Shown here: piece by piece, positions 1-10,480 of the stretch
Layout of the letters: each line of letters starts with the position of its first letter
How positions within the stretch are numbered: the stretch's first letter is position 1
Assembly (NCBI GenBank): GCA_049724395.1
Contig: JAUGWO010000111.1
Span: forward strand, 1 to 64,000
Source of the DNA: Spongospora subterranea f. sp. subterranea
Taxonomy: Eukaryota; Endomyxa: Phytomyxea; Phytomyxea; Plasmodiophorida
Direction of reading: 5' to 3'
Length of the DNA stretch: 64,000 nucleotides
Made by a program: the position numbers and the translations under genes
Notes under the pieces: model-generated
Database searches by the model: none
Seen by the model: the letters and a program-made list of their open reading frames with translations, nothing else
What the model was told of the DNA's origin: nothing

Positions 1-1306
1 AGCTATGGACGGATGGAAGTTTCAAGCCTGAACAGGGTGGAGGTGCAGCAGCACTTCTGATCGACAATCACAAAAGAAAGGAAATCCCCAAAACTGAGGC
101 ACACGAGATCGAATCAACAGCCAAATTAGGACCAAAAGTGACATCCTCGTATGAATGTGAAATTATCGCGTTGAGCATAGGACTGGATATAGCAATTAAC
201 CAAGATTACCGAGGCACAAATATACACATTATGACAGATTCACTGTCATGGATGAACCAACTAAAATCACTACCGACAAAGCCAAGAAGAGTTAACGCCG
301 TCGTTGCCGAATATGATAAAAAACTCGCTGAGCTAACCAACGAGAACCAAGTAGATATACACTTTATTCCTAGGCATGTGCCAGACAAGGTGAAGAATAC
401 ATCGGTAGACCACCCCATTCAACAGCCAAAAACTCTCAACATAGGACGGAGCGAAGAGATAGAGGAAATCGCTAAACAAGCAATAGAAACAGGAGACACT
501 ATAGAACATGACCCGTTCTTATCATCGTTTAAACTTCAATTGAGGAAGACCGAAACCGAAAATCAAGACCAATATATTGAACGAAGCGTCAAACCAACCG
601 GATTCGCTGGCTATCCAGATGAATCACCCTACATGAAACGACAAAACAACAGCGATGAGAAAGCCAGCTGGCCGCAGCCGGAACTAAATCGAGCTAGAAC
701 TGGACACTCTTGTGCCCGACAACATCTGAAAAACCTCCAAATAGAAGAGAGCGATTTATGCCGACACTGTTATGAACAGGTAGAAACTGTAGAGCATCAA
801 GTATTACACTGTCCAGCACTACAGTGCAAGTTACAACACAGCAGAGACGAATTCGACAAATTGCAGACAGATTATGAGACAGCACTATGGGCACATCCGG
901 CGGAAATGAACCGAATCCTGAACAAGCAAGACGAAGAGGATGTTTTATCTGACGACAGTTATTTTCCAAGAGGAGAACACCTCTGGAAAAATCCCAGAGG
1001 AGAAAACCTCTGAAAAAGAAATCAGCTGGTTTACGATGAAGGCGACATGTCCTACAGCAATGGTGTTCCTTAAGGAATTTCACCTGTGTCCCAATGGGTT
1101 TCGGGGCTTTAGTGAGTCGGGTCACCCCAACCTCACACTACCAGTGTTGTGGGTCAGAATGCTGAGCAACGCATTGCGAAGGTTCTTATCACAAACGTTG
1201 GAGTTTGTGCCCAGAGGACGAGCCATCGTCGTCTGGCCCTAGAGTAGATATCGGTACTACAGACCTAACACAAAAGTGTTGAACTCAATCACAAAAAAAA
1301 AATCCT
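1..1306 (+). mobile_element. LINE (non-LTR retrotransposon) 3' end
   Basis: The right-hand end of a LINE whose 5' part lies outside the window. The reading frame is open from base 3 to the stop at 1013, followed by about 290 bases of 3' untranslated region ending at a short A run near 1295-1305. The same 3' UTR sequence occurs again near 40835-40920 and 41410-41560, so it belongs to a repeated family. The RNase H domain places it among LINE clades that carry RNase H after the reverse transcriptase; the exact clade is not determined. Confidence 0.8.
3..1013 (+). CDS. LINE ORF2 C-terminus: RNase H domain plus Cys/His knuckle
   Basis: C-terminal 336 residues of a LINE polyprotein; the start is beyond the window edge. 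The RNase H fold is recognisable from WTDGSFKPEQGGGAA (first catalytic Asp), YECEIIAL (Glu) and IMTDSLSWM (second Asp), followed by FIPRHVPDKVKN, where host-like RNases H carry the last active-site residues. Near the C-terminus RTGHSCARQHLK followed by CRHCYEQVETVEHQVLHC forms the zinc-knuckle-like tail commonly found after LINE RNase H domains. In the family this domain removes RNA from the RNA:DNA hybrid during target-primed reverse transcription. No stop interrupts the visible part, so the copy may be fairly young. Confidence 0.8.
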   Translation, partial: LWTDGSFKPEQGGGAAALLIDNHKRKEIPKTEAHEIESTAKLGPKVTSSYECEIIALSIGLDIAINQDYRGTNIHIMTDSLSWMNQLKSLPTKPRRVNAVVAEYDKKLAELTNENQVDIHFIPRHVPDKVKNTSVDHPIQQPKTLNIGRSEEIEEIAKQAIETGDTIEHDPFLSSFKLQLRKTETENQDQYIERSVKPTGFAGYPDESPYMKRQNNSDEKASWPQPELNRARTGHSCARQHLKNLQIEESDLCRHCYEQVETVEHQVLHCPALQCKLQHSRDEFDKLQTDYETALWAHPAEMNRILNKQDEEDVLSDDSYFPRGEHLWKNPRGENL

Positions 1307-1339
1307 ACTCCGTCCTCGTCCACTAACACGAAGGTCGAC

Positions 1340-1640
1340 TACAGGTTATGTGGTTATGCTTAATGGAGGAACTGTAGCTTTCAAGAGTCTAGTCGACAGA
1401 CGTCGTGTACTTTATCCTCCTGTAAGGCAGAAACTATTGCCGCATCTCTCGCTGGATGTGAAATTGTCTGGTTGCGTAATGTTTTACAAGAACTTGATTT
1501 CAGCAGTTAGGTGCTACTGTTTCAAATATGGATTCGCAAGGTTCCATATCGTTTCGTTAATAACGAAGACAAACATTCGAGGATGAAGCATATTGATCTT
1601 CGTGAACACTTTACCAGGGAATTAATTTCCCTGGAAAAAT
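1340..1640 (+). mobile_element. Ty1/copia RNase H fossil fragment
   Basis: A short decayed piece of copia pol. Translations carry ETIAASLAGCEIVWLRNVL and then MKHIDLREHFTRE, which match the conserved end of the copia RNase H domain (the 'KHIDxRxHFxRE' block). The flanks are unrecognisable and no LTR was found. It is broken, with several breaks, and appears old. Confidence 0.65.
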
Positions 1641-2295
1641 CAAGACGGCATATGTTTCTTCGTAAGAAAACAGAGCAGATACATTTACGAAAGCACTTCC
1701 CAAAGATAGATTCTTCTATCTGAGGTCAAAACTAAATATCAAGGCCAAGGAGGGAAGTTGAAATATATTAAGGGGTGCCTTGACGGAGTCCGAAGATTCA
1801 CGAGGTCCGAAGATGTGTATTCATATAGATAACTTTACGTTCTTACTGATACCGGATTAAGGACTCGTTTCGTGGCAAACTGGTGTTATTGTGGGTAGCT
1901 CCTCGTGACAACCAGGTCACTCGGGTTTTACCTTGAATTTCGGATGGAAACACTGAAGCCATCGAAATGTGGTATTTTGACCACCCAAAGCATTTCAATA
2001 CCGTCTTGAATTTTTTATGAAACGATTCACTCTGGTATAAGACAGATTTGGTGAACTCAGAACACCCAAACACGGTGAAGATTCCCAGTCTGGTCATGAC
2101 ATGGAGCTACCGCCTGGCATTGGAACTAGGACATCACGAGCCGATGGTCGGGATAACAGGCTGGACGAGAGTGGGCAGTACAATTTTATAATCCACGGAT
2201 TTCACGGACTAAAACCCACGGACTATCAACCCGCGCAAGAGTTGTTAATATACCAGTGTCACTTGGGCATATTATTGATAAACGCCATTTCCATA
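1641..2295. other. Intergenic stretch upstream of the repeat gene
   Basis: No convincing gene is seen. ORFs on both strands are short and lack recognisable motifs. The 3' end of this stretch must hold the promoter and 5' UTR of the gene that starts at 2296, but I see no clear core promoter element. Confidence 0.4.
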
Positions 2296-5200
2296 ATGAT
2301 GTGTTCCATGGCGTCGTTGTTCACTATTGTCATTGCGTCCATGATTTTCCTGGTATCTGGTTCACCCAATAGGTAAAAACAGGGTCATATTCTCAATGAC
2401 ACCAATCGGTTTCTAATCATTGTATTATAATCCAGTCAGGAAGATCCCCTATTGACATCTAGGGAGCGAGAATATAATGCGGTGACGAAAGTCATCAATG
2501 AAATAATTCCTTTGTTGTGCGATAACGAACAGTGCCGACACGATGTCGAGCTTCCTGCCGAAAGCCATAGTGTTTCTGATTCTTCAGGACCTATTGACAT
2601 TGAGTGAGTTGATAGTTCCGGCCCTTGGTGTACCCGTCCATTCATATCTGGTCATCACAGGGTTTTATTCCTTCGGTTAATCAATCGGGGATTTGACGGG
2701 TTGGTCAATGGAATTATGTCCAATGGAGGGACAAAGTCCGAGCGGAAAGCGATGACGGTTATTCATGAGGCAAAATTGGTCAATGTTATTCTGTCGGTTT
2801 ATTATCGAAGATTCGGTTTGTCGTGATCTGAAATGTCGTTGTCCAGTGCAGCCACATTGTTTTTACACAATCCCGTTAAAGCACTTCCCAACGTGATGTC
2901 AATTTTGTACGGGATCGTTCAGCCTGATTGCGATCGTACTCATTATTTCAACTCCTGATCCATAGCGATCGCCCTTCCGATAATGCGTCAAAGGCAGCAG
3001 AGATGATCGATCTTTATGCCAATGTCGGAACCAATCAAGGGCTGTTTTCAGACCTGTACGGGATGGGTCCGTTCCCTCAGGATTATATTCATCATCTGTT
3101 TTCCTGTTAATAGAGACCTTCCTCAGCATGTTGCACATCTTGGACAGAAACTAGTTGAGTCTGGCGCAGATAAGGAAGCACTTCAAGACCTGTTTTCAGT
3201 CTTGTACGACCTCGTTCAGCACTGTCCTGTTCATAGTTATTCTGAAATATGCTGTACATAGGGACCATCCTTTCAACGTTTTGCGTCTTGCAAAGAAGCT
3301 TCTCGACTCCGGTGCGGCTGGTGAAGCACTTGAAGGACTGTGCTCACTAATGTACAGGATCATTGAGGTCTCTCGCTGTCAGAATCACTAACATATTTCC
3401 TGTCCACAGCGTTTGTCCTTCCGGAAATGCAGCTCATATCAAACGCGTGCTGCAATTTTTTGTTTCGAATAAGGAATCCCGTCAATTGCTGATTTCCCAC
3501 TTGTATAGGTCCGTTAGGTTTAAAAGAGGATATTTTTACTTTTTGTTTTCAATTTAGTTTGCGAGTTGACGAATTGAGGAATTATTAATTAATAATAGAA
3601 TTTGAAAACAACGACATCGTTCAGCTGTGTCAAATCAGTCATTTATCTAATTTCGTGCATAGGTCCAGCTCCCATCCGCCCCTTGTTCCAAAGTTGCTGA
3701 AATCTGGTGCCGATGTTGAAGCGCTGAAAACCCATCTTCCCTCCTGTAATGGATCATTCTTTTCCTCATCATCGAATTATTTTTTGTAATTCCTCTGATA
3801 GCCATCTTCCTGTCAATTTTGCGCGTCTTTTGAGCAAGTTGATCGCATATATGATGCAGATGCGGAAGCACTTTCAGAGCTGCTATCCCTTTTGTATTAA
3901 ATCCTTCACCTCTTTTGATTTTAATCATCAACTAATTATGTTTTCAAAAGTGATCATTCTACCTCTGCTATGCGGCTTGAGAATCTGGTTCTAAACCTTG
4001 GAGATGACGTTGGATCCCTTCTACATCTTTTTAGTTTCTTGTTCGTGATCGATTGCCTCGTCTTTGATTGAAGTCTTTATCTGATTGCTGATCCATAGCA
4101 ACGATTCTTCCAACGCAGCCCGTGTTATCATCAGGTTCCTCCAATCTGGATTCGATCTGGGATCTCCTGAAGTGCTGTTTTACTTTTTGTACAAAACCTT
4201 CCAGCCCCGTTATGATCATTATATGTTCTCATTTCTTTTCAATAGCAACTTTCCTCCAAATGTTGCACGGGATGTATGGAATAGGTTCAAATTGGATTCA
4301 CACTCGAGAAGTCTTGTAGAATTGTTTTTTCAAATTTTGTACGAAATCGCTCACCGCCTTCTGGTCAGTATTTGAGATTCTATCCACAGGAACCCTCCTG
4401 CCCCTGTTTTGCCTCTTTTGAAAGAGTTGCTCAAACCAAGTGATACTCTGAGATACGGTCAAATCCGGTATTGAATTGTTTTCGCGATTGTTCAGCGCAT
4501 CTTATTCTGTACTATCTGGTCTCAGAAACCTTCCGCCTGGTGAATTTTGCAAATCTGCTGAATTGGCGGGAGCCCTTAAGAACCTTTATCCGATATTGTA
4601 CGGGATGGCCAATCCCTTCGTCATAAGAATCAATATCTGACTCCCTGTCCATAGCAAACTCTCTTACGAAAATAGCTTGATCAAAGAGCACCATCATTGG
4701 TCTTCCAGGTTGAGTTCTCACGAACATGATCCGGTTGCCAAAGCCCTGAAGGACTTTTGTCACATTTTGTTCGTGAATGTTAATTGCCGTCCTGATGATC
4801 ATCTGTGTTTGATATAATGTTGATAGTAAGGTTCCCTACGATGAAGAATTGTTGATCAAAGCCATAAAGATTACCGGCATCGAGTAATCTGATTTGAGAA
4901 TCTCATTTTCTTCACCGGTTCATGTCTGTTCATCAACAGCGGTCATTGTGACGGTATTCGCCTCCAAGAAGTTCACGACAGGCTTAATCATCAAACCAAG
5001 GGGAGTTTCGTCGGGTGGTATGATCAGCGCAGGCGTGATCTGTATCAGGAGATCGGATCAACATTGGGGTCAGTTTTTCCTAGTTATCACATGCATTGTT
5101 CGGTTTTAGCGTTTGAATGTCAATCAGTGAATGGTTTCCCAATGTGATTGCGGATTTTTTGGGGGATCCCGATATGGTTAGAAATGTCCAGAATGAGATA

Positions 5201-6864
5201 AACCAAGCAGAGCAAGATGCGCTTTTGGATCACAATAATCGGTAGGAAATCACTGCCGAATAACTCAGGACCGATTCCGCATCTGAAGGTTAGCTGTTTA
5301 ACTGAATATTTGTTCCAGGGCCGATTCCTTTTTGTCGCAACTCATTTCCATGATCGATTCCAAACCTGTTGCTCGCGTCGGGGCACAAGCGATGAATTTG
5401 AGACGGTAATTGCTCCAATAAACGGTGTCGCGGGCCACATTTCATACTGTTATTATCAGGATCATTGGTGATGCGAAATATTTGAAGGAATCGGATTGGT
5501 AAACCTGGTGACTCTCTCCATCGTCATCGGCCGCTAAGTTTGAATTTCACTAGGGACGATATTCTCTCTCCGTTCTTTAAATACCTTGATCATCATCTGG
5601 AGGAAACAGAAAAAAACCGTATCGAGCTCAATCAGGATTTGATTGAATTGGTGGGGAAGGAGATTAAAGAATCGACAGATATAACTCTTCCACGTCGGTA
5701 CGTGGTTCTATGGTGACAGAACCTTGTCCCATTCCATATCTGAGTTGACTGTTAACTGAATCTCCCAGACGTGATATTTTGGTGCAGAGGCTGATTTCAT
5801 TTATCGTTTGCAAACCTAAAGTCGCAATCCCTCGCAAACCTAATGCTCGCAAACTCAAAGTCGAAATCGTTCTCAAGGACAATGATGGGAACACGGCTCG
5901 TGCTCAGGATCTAGCGATCAAATTTTCGTCTTTGCAATGGTGATGATGACGGAACTGGAGCTCTACATGTGAACTCATTCTATTTGATGATTATCAGGAC
6001 CCTGAGTGATCAAACACACAAATCATTTACGGAATCGGATTGGTATTCCCCCTGTCCACTGTAATTATCGCCATAATCCACTAATAATCGTTGACCAGGA
6101 ACAAACTCCTGACTGTGTTCTTTGACTACATCGATCTTCGTAGTGACACATTGAATCGCCACCAGTTTATTGAGTCGATGTTGATGTCAGTTGCGGCAGA
6201 GAAGTCAAGATGGTCAACTCGAATAATCGTCCTGTCCATTACACCCCAATATTCATGTATCAATTTCACAGTTGTCATTTGTTGGCGACAAATGTTGAAA
6301 GCGGAATGTTGTTCAATGCGATTATCAATATTCGTTATTTTAAACAAAAATCGAAACCCGATGAGCACACCGATTGGTCGGACTATAACAGTTTTAGGTA
6401 AATGGTCCCCATCTACTATCTGCGGTCTATCATCGTAATTCGCTGGTATAGGGACAGTCACTTGGAGAAACTGCCCAGGCGAACCTTCCGAGGGGCCAAG
6501 CGTGTGAGCGATCGCGCTAATCAAATCATGAATAAAATCAATTGCGCGCCGAATCGACTGGACGACGTGGAACAATTTCTGGGGAAATTGGCGGATTTGT
6601 GGAAGGATGGGTAAGATTCAGAATTTATGTTGTTCTCGGTAGTTTGTGTGATGTTTGTTCATACTCTGCAGTGGTAGCAAAATCGGGTATTCTTCGAGGA
6701 GCGATCAAGAGAAGGCAGAAATTCTCGAATACCTAAACCAACCGACCAGCTCAGACACACTGAGTTTAAACCAGTCCAGGCACACGTACCAGCGCGTATA
6801 TCTTATTCGAATGTCGAATATAGGAAGGATTTGTTATGAAACAGAGTCGAGATTTGTCCCCTGA
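2296..6864 (+). CDS. Secreted repeat protein, ~28 exons, all introns phase 2
   Basis: Family not recognised. My exon model is 2296-2372, 2436-2603, 2661-2792, 2847-2906, 2966-3055, 3114-3203, 3262-3351, 3410-3502, (3663-3745, 3802-3893), 3951-4040, 4099-4188, 4246-4338, 4390-4467, 4526-4597, 4655-4768, 4827-4883, 4940-5068, 5128-5241, 5319-5405, 5460-5498, 5554-5697, 5769-5939, 5998-6042, 6099-6212, 6272-6397, 6452-6610 and 6672-6864. Without the bracketed pair the lengths sum to 2715 bases, giving 904 residues and a TGA stop. Every intron starts GT, ends AG and falls in phase 2. Exon 1 (MMCSMASLFTIVIASMIFLV) looks like a signal peptide. Exons 5-13 repeat a 30-residue unit with core 'KLLxSGADxEALxDLFSxL'. 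The two bracketed exons do not keep frame. The start is the first ATG of the signal-peptide exon; a second ATG follows directly. The protein is probably exported; its function is unknown. Confidence 0.78.
2966..4338 (+). repeat. Tandem exon array: 30-residue repeat, one per exon
   Basis: Exons of 90, 90, 90, 93, 90, 90 and 93 bases alternate with introns of about 57-58 bases, with two degenerate units at 3663-3893. Most donors read TTGTACG or close to it, and several acceptors end CCATAG or CCACAG, so the introns are duplicated together with the exons. Each exon encodes one unit beginning (N/D)xPxNxA and ending in a short helix (DLFSVL, LFYFLY-like). The helical periodicity suggests an alpha-solenoid; the 'LLxSGAD' motif recalls ankyrin helix 2, but the 'TPLHxA' signature is absent. 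Confidence 0.8.
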
Positions 6865-7846
6865 ATATACCACATGATATGCTCATATCTGGTCGACGGT
6901 AAATCAATCAGTGATTCTCAATGTAATTCACATATAAACTGAAAGTAAATACTGTACTTGCAATTTGCGTCTGCACAGTCTTTGTGTGCTCGCTTTGTAA
7001 ATATTCATCCGCCCGACTTGGTTTCGTCATTCTGCTCATCGCCGAATTGGTCGCTCTCTTTTTACGGTGGAGATCGCGTCGAATGGGCCCAGTGTGGATT
7101 CGATTCCTCTGAGGTATCTTCTGACAATCTGTTCTCTCAATTGTTGTTCATCGCCCCCTTGGATGTATGTCGAGTTGAACCTGATCTTGATCGTGGTATT
7201 ATTGGTGCTGTATCACCAGTCTCAAGTCGATTTGAACGCGATTACATCCCATTACTGTCGCCAACCAGGACACAGCATTGACAAATGTCCATCGCGTCCT
7301 GCGCGTTTCATCATTCGTCGTTTTCTTCCTTTCTTCACATTTGAAAGGTGCATAGCGTTTATCTCTGGTGAGATCCAGTTGTCTTGGCGCATTGTCGGAT
7401 TCCTCCGACAATGTTCTTACCATACTTTTGCAGCTATTATCCAAACATCCATTGTGGTACCTCGTTTTTGGCTCTTATTTATTTGAACATTGTACGGTTC
7501 AGAATTATTCTGGATAAAATTCCATTTCTCATGGGCCATTCTTGAATTATCAAGTGAGTACTAGATCTGGTCCATTGTTTCAGTCTTTTCGATCAGGAAA
7601 TTGCGATCTGTATCTAAATTGTGACCTGATTACTGTGTTCGGGTAATCAGAGTTACGACTTTTTTGAAATTCGAGCACAGTTGACGTTGTGATCATATCT
7701 ATTGTTCTCCGGTGATCCAGCTAGTTGTAGTGCTCTCTGGGTTATTCGCCGCGTTATGTGTGAATAAGTTATTCGCGTTTGGTTTCCTGAATGTCTTTTG
7801 GCGCTGAATTTTTCGCCCAGAGATATATGTAGACCGATGACCGTAA
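6865..7846. other. Unassigned stretch with one short ORF
   Basis: The only ORF above about 100 codons is 6958-7281 (+), 107 residues, with no recognised motif. An overlapping frame reads HYCRQPGHSIDKCP near 7240-7285, loosely like a retroelement zinc knuckle. Neither is convincing, and the rest shows nothing I can identify. Confidence 0.3.
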
Positions 7847-8128
7847 TTAGCCCGGCGATTCATGCCATTCACCATTGACGTTTAGCGCCATGCCACATCG
7901 GCTCATCGCCTTGCGAGCGTAGGTCAACCCGATACAATTTCGCATCCAGTTCACTGCATGGACTGCCTTAGCAGCGAGCTCCAAGAAGAAGCATTTGCCT
8001 GGGTTCTTGAGCTTTCCCGACCATGATCCATTCGTCCGCACGATGTCGGACCACTCGCCGTTCTGGATCATTCGCATCTTCTCGGCCTCCCAAAGACGCG
8101 TCCATTTGCCCTTGATCTTGGAGATCAC
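7847..8128 (-). CDS. Hypothetical ORF, Trp-rich, possibly transposon-derived
   Basis: A 93-residue frame with unusually protein-like composition: repeated Trp, a basic N-terminus, and segments such as NGEWSDIVRTNGSWSGKLK and ARKAMSRCGMALNVNGEW. I do not recognise the family. The two similar NG-W blocks could mark a DNA-binding module of an old transposon, but this is only an inference. No introns or partner genes are evident next to it. Confidence 0.25.
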   Translation of the reverse strand: MISKIKGKWTRLWEAEKMRMIQNGEWSDIVRTNGSWSGKLKNPGKCFFLELAAKAVHAVNWMRNCIGLTYARKAMSRCGMALNVNGEWHESPG

Positions 8129-8340
8129 AAACGAGTCAGCTGACTGAACAAGGTCGGTTGTGCAGGGCGGAAAATATTGCAGCTCCGCATTGGTTTCGCG
8201 AGAACGTCCCTCAACTCGGAACTGTCGTTGTGCCCTCCATGGTTATTTACGTGCATCACAGTCTTGCGACAAGTGTGGCTCGCCAAACCATTGAGGATAT
8301 ATTTACACCTATATTGCATAGCAATGAGGGGTGTCAGCAC

Positions 8341-9340
8341 TGTTTCTCAATCCATATTGATTCCCAATCCGAACTAATTACGATCATCGGTGTAGTTATA
8401 TCAAAAAAGTTACTTTATCACCAAACTATTCCATGTGAACGTCAACATACTGGTTAATTCACATGGTCTGTAATGGATTTAGCACTCCTCAGAGAATCTA
8501 CAAACATCAGAATAGCTTCGCGATATTTTCTGTTTGAAAAATACTTATGTTCTTCTGGTGAAGAATGTGTTCTCTTTGAAGCAAAAAGATCAACGAATAC
8601 TCCCGAGTCATTGCCGCTCTGTTGATTTCCTTTTACCAGTTCCCTTTGAGTTGGAAATAGTTGTTAACACCCAGCACATCAAATCAATCTAGAATGGAAT
8701 TTGGATTTTTTAAACGCAATTTTCAAAAGAACAACAATGATATACTCCTTTTTCTATGTCAATCGACGTTTATAGTGCAGTTTGATGAATATTAGCCAGT
8801 TTCACTGTCGATCATTGAAACATGTTTTGTTCGATCTCTTGAATAAATTCCAGTCTATCCGTTATGACCCATTTGTATTGGATGGGACAATGTTTGTGCT
8901 ATGCAGATCATTTGGAGCACATGTGATATACCATCTATGACTTCCAATTATAGGACGAGTTATATTAAAGTCCTTTTCCTTGTACTAAAACATCACTTTG
9001 CGTTTGTACTTTGCACAAAGTTGGGCCAATTTGCGCAAAATATCGTAATTGGGATATTCGTCTATCCTTGATATATATCTACGATTGGAAATGTCCTCCC
9101 ATGTTTTTCTCGTATCTTAATTTTTTCGTAATATTGAGTCCATCATATTACTTGATTATACTATCTATAGCTTTCAAAGAGTTTCAAATTCTTAACAAGT
9201 GATTTGCTATTTGACATTTGTTAACAGGAATCCACAGAGCTTTGTATGTTGAATATCAACATACTAGAGATAATCCCATAGCTGTTTGGGGTCGCAAATG
9301 GCGGTTTCTTACTCAAAATGCAAATCCTTTGGATTTCGAG
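8341..9340. other. AT-rich stretch, nothing recognised
   Basis: No ORF above 65 codons and no repeat with a partner in this window were found. Confidence 0.35.
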
Positions 9341-9349
9341 AACATCTCT

Positions 9350-10480
9350 TTCGTTAATTTATTTTAGCGCTCCAATAATAGTTGGTTTACGAAATGGATT
9401 ATTGCAACTTGCCAAAGACCTACAGCCGCAATGCGCCATGTTTTTGCCTCCAATGAATTCTTCGCAAATTTGTTGGAACAGCTTCGCTGGTAATTTAAAT
9501 TGCCTCAATAGAATCTCATTAATTTGCATCGTCGTGGCATGTCGGTTGCCGGTTCTGTCATGTTGATCAGAATTGTTGATTTGTTGCAAGTTGTATTTGA
9601 CATGAGATTAGTCCCAAAAAAATTCATTGTTGTCGCTCTATGGATTTTGTGATATCCATCGACCACTATTTTGTCTGAGTCTGTGTGTCTATTAAACAGG
9701 AGAAACCCGTCTTCATCCATTGTAATTTGATTTTGTTGCCCTTGCACCATTTATATAGTTCACTGCTGCTGTCTCGTAGTTTATTATTGTTCATATTTAC
9801 AGGTGGATCATAGATATATGTCCACAGTAGAACACTAATTCTGGATCATTGTGGAATTCCAGTAATCTGCTCATACTGTGTTGACTGCACATTTCGGAAA
9901 TGCACCTCGTACATTCGGTTAGTTAACCAATTATCAATTAAGAGTGTTAATGATGGCAATATTTCCATTCAATTTTCTATCGACAATGTTCGTTGGACTC
10001 TGTCAAATTCTTTCATGTAGTCGTATAGGACCACAGCAACTCGATTTTTTAAGTCTAAGCAGCGCATGTGAGGTGCTGTGAGCTGCTCTGCAGCCCGATT
10101 GATTCTTCGGAATGTGCTTTTCTGATTGCTGGCGTAGTCGATGTTCAATGATACTCTCAACCCATTTTGCCAAAGATGTCAATAGGGATATCGGGCGGTA
10201 TAATCACTAGGTTTTGATTTCCTTAACGGGATTATTTCTGCGATCTTCAAGGTATCTGGAAATGACCCTTTCACAATGATATCATTGTTAATCGCCTGTA
10301 TGATGCTGTCAGATAATTTGTCATTTTCACATACTTGGGGTTTAGGAGTTTTAAAGAGATCCCATCTATTCCAGGAGCTGCTCTACGTCTTTGTCGTTGC
10401 TCTGTCTAGCTCTTTTTTTGTAATAGGTGGTGGATTGCTACAATCCCTTCCCCGTTTCAGGTCTATGACCAATGTATTGT
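9350..10480 (-). mobile_element. Decayed LINE reverse-transcriptase region
   Basis: Reverse-strand translations, scattered over frames, carry a non-LTR reverse-transcriptase series. Near 10.4 kb they read AAPGIDGISLKLLK, near 10.25 kb PDTLKIAEIIP, near 10.1 kb NQKSTFRRINRAAEQL followed by VVLYDYMKEFDRVQ, and near 9.7 kb MDEDGFLLFNRHTDSDK. These correspond in order to the conserved 'PGxDGIxxxxLK', 'PxxWKxAxIxPxxK', 'FDxxKAFDxV' and 'KTxxxxF' blocks. The copy has many stops and frame changes and is old. Its relation to the LINE at the window start cannot be judged, because the parts do not overlap. Confidence 0.6.

Noticed and set aside
2966-4338. Calling the 30-residue repeats ankyrin repeats
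   Set aside because: The 'LLxSGAD' core is similar, but the 'GxTPLHxAA' signature is missing from every unit, whereas the true ankyrin gene at 52.4-54.1 kb shows it clearly.
6958-7486. A zinc-knuckle-like HYCRQPGHSIDKCP as evidence for a retroelement
   Set aside because: It stands alone, without other gag or pol motifs nearby, and could arise by chance.
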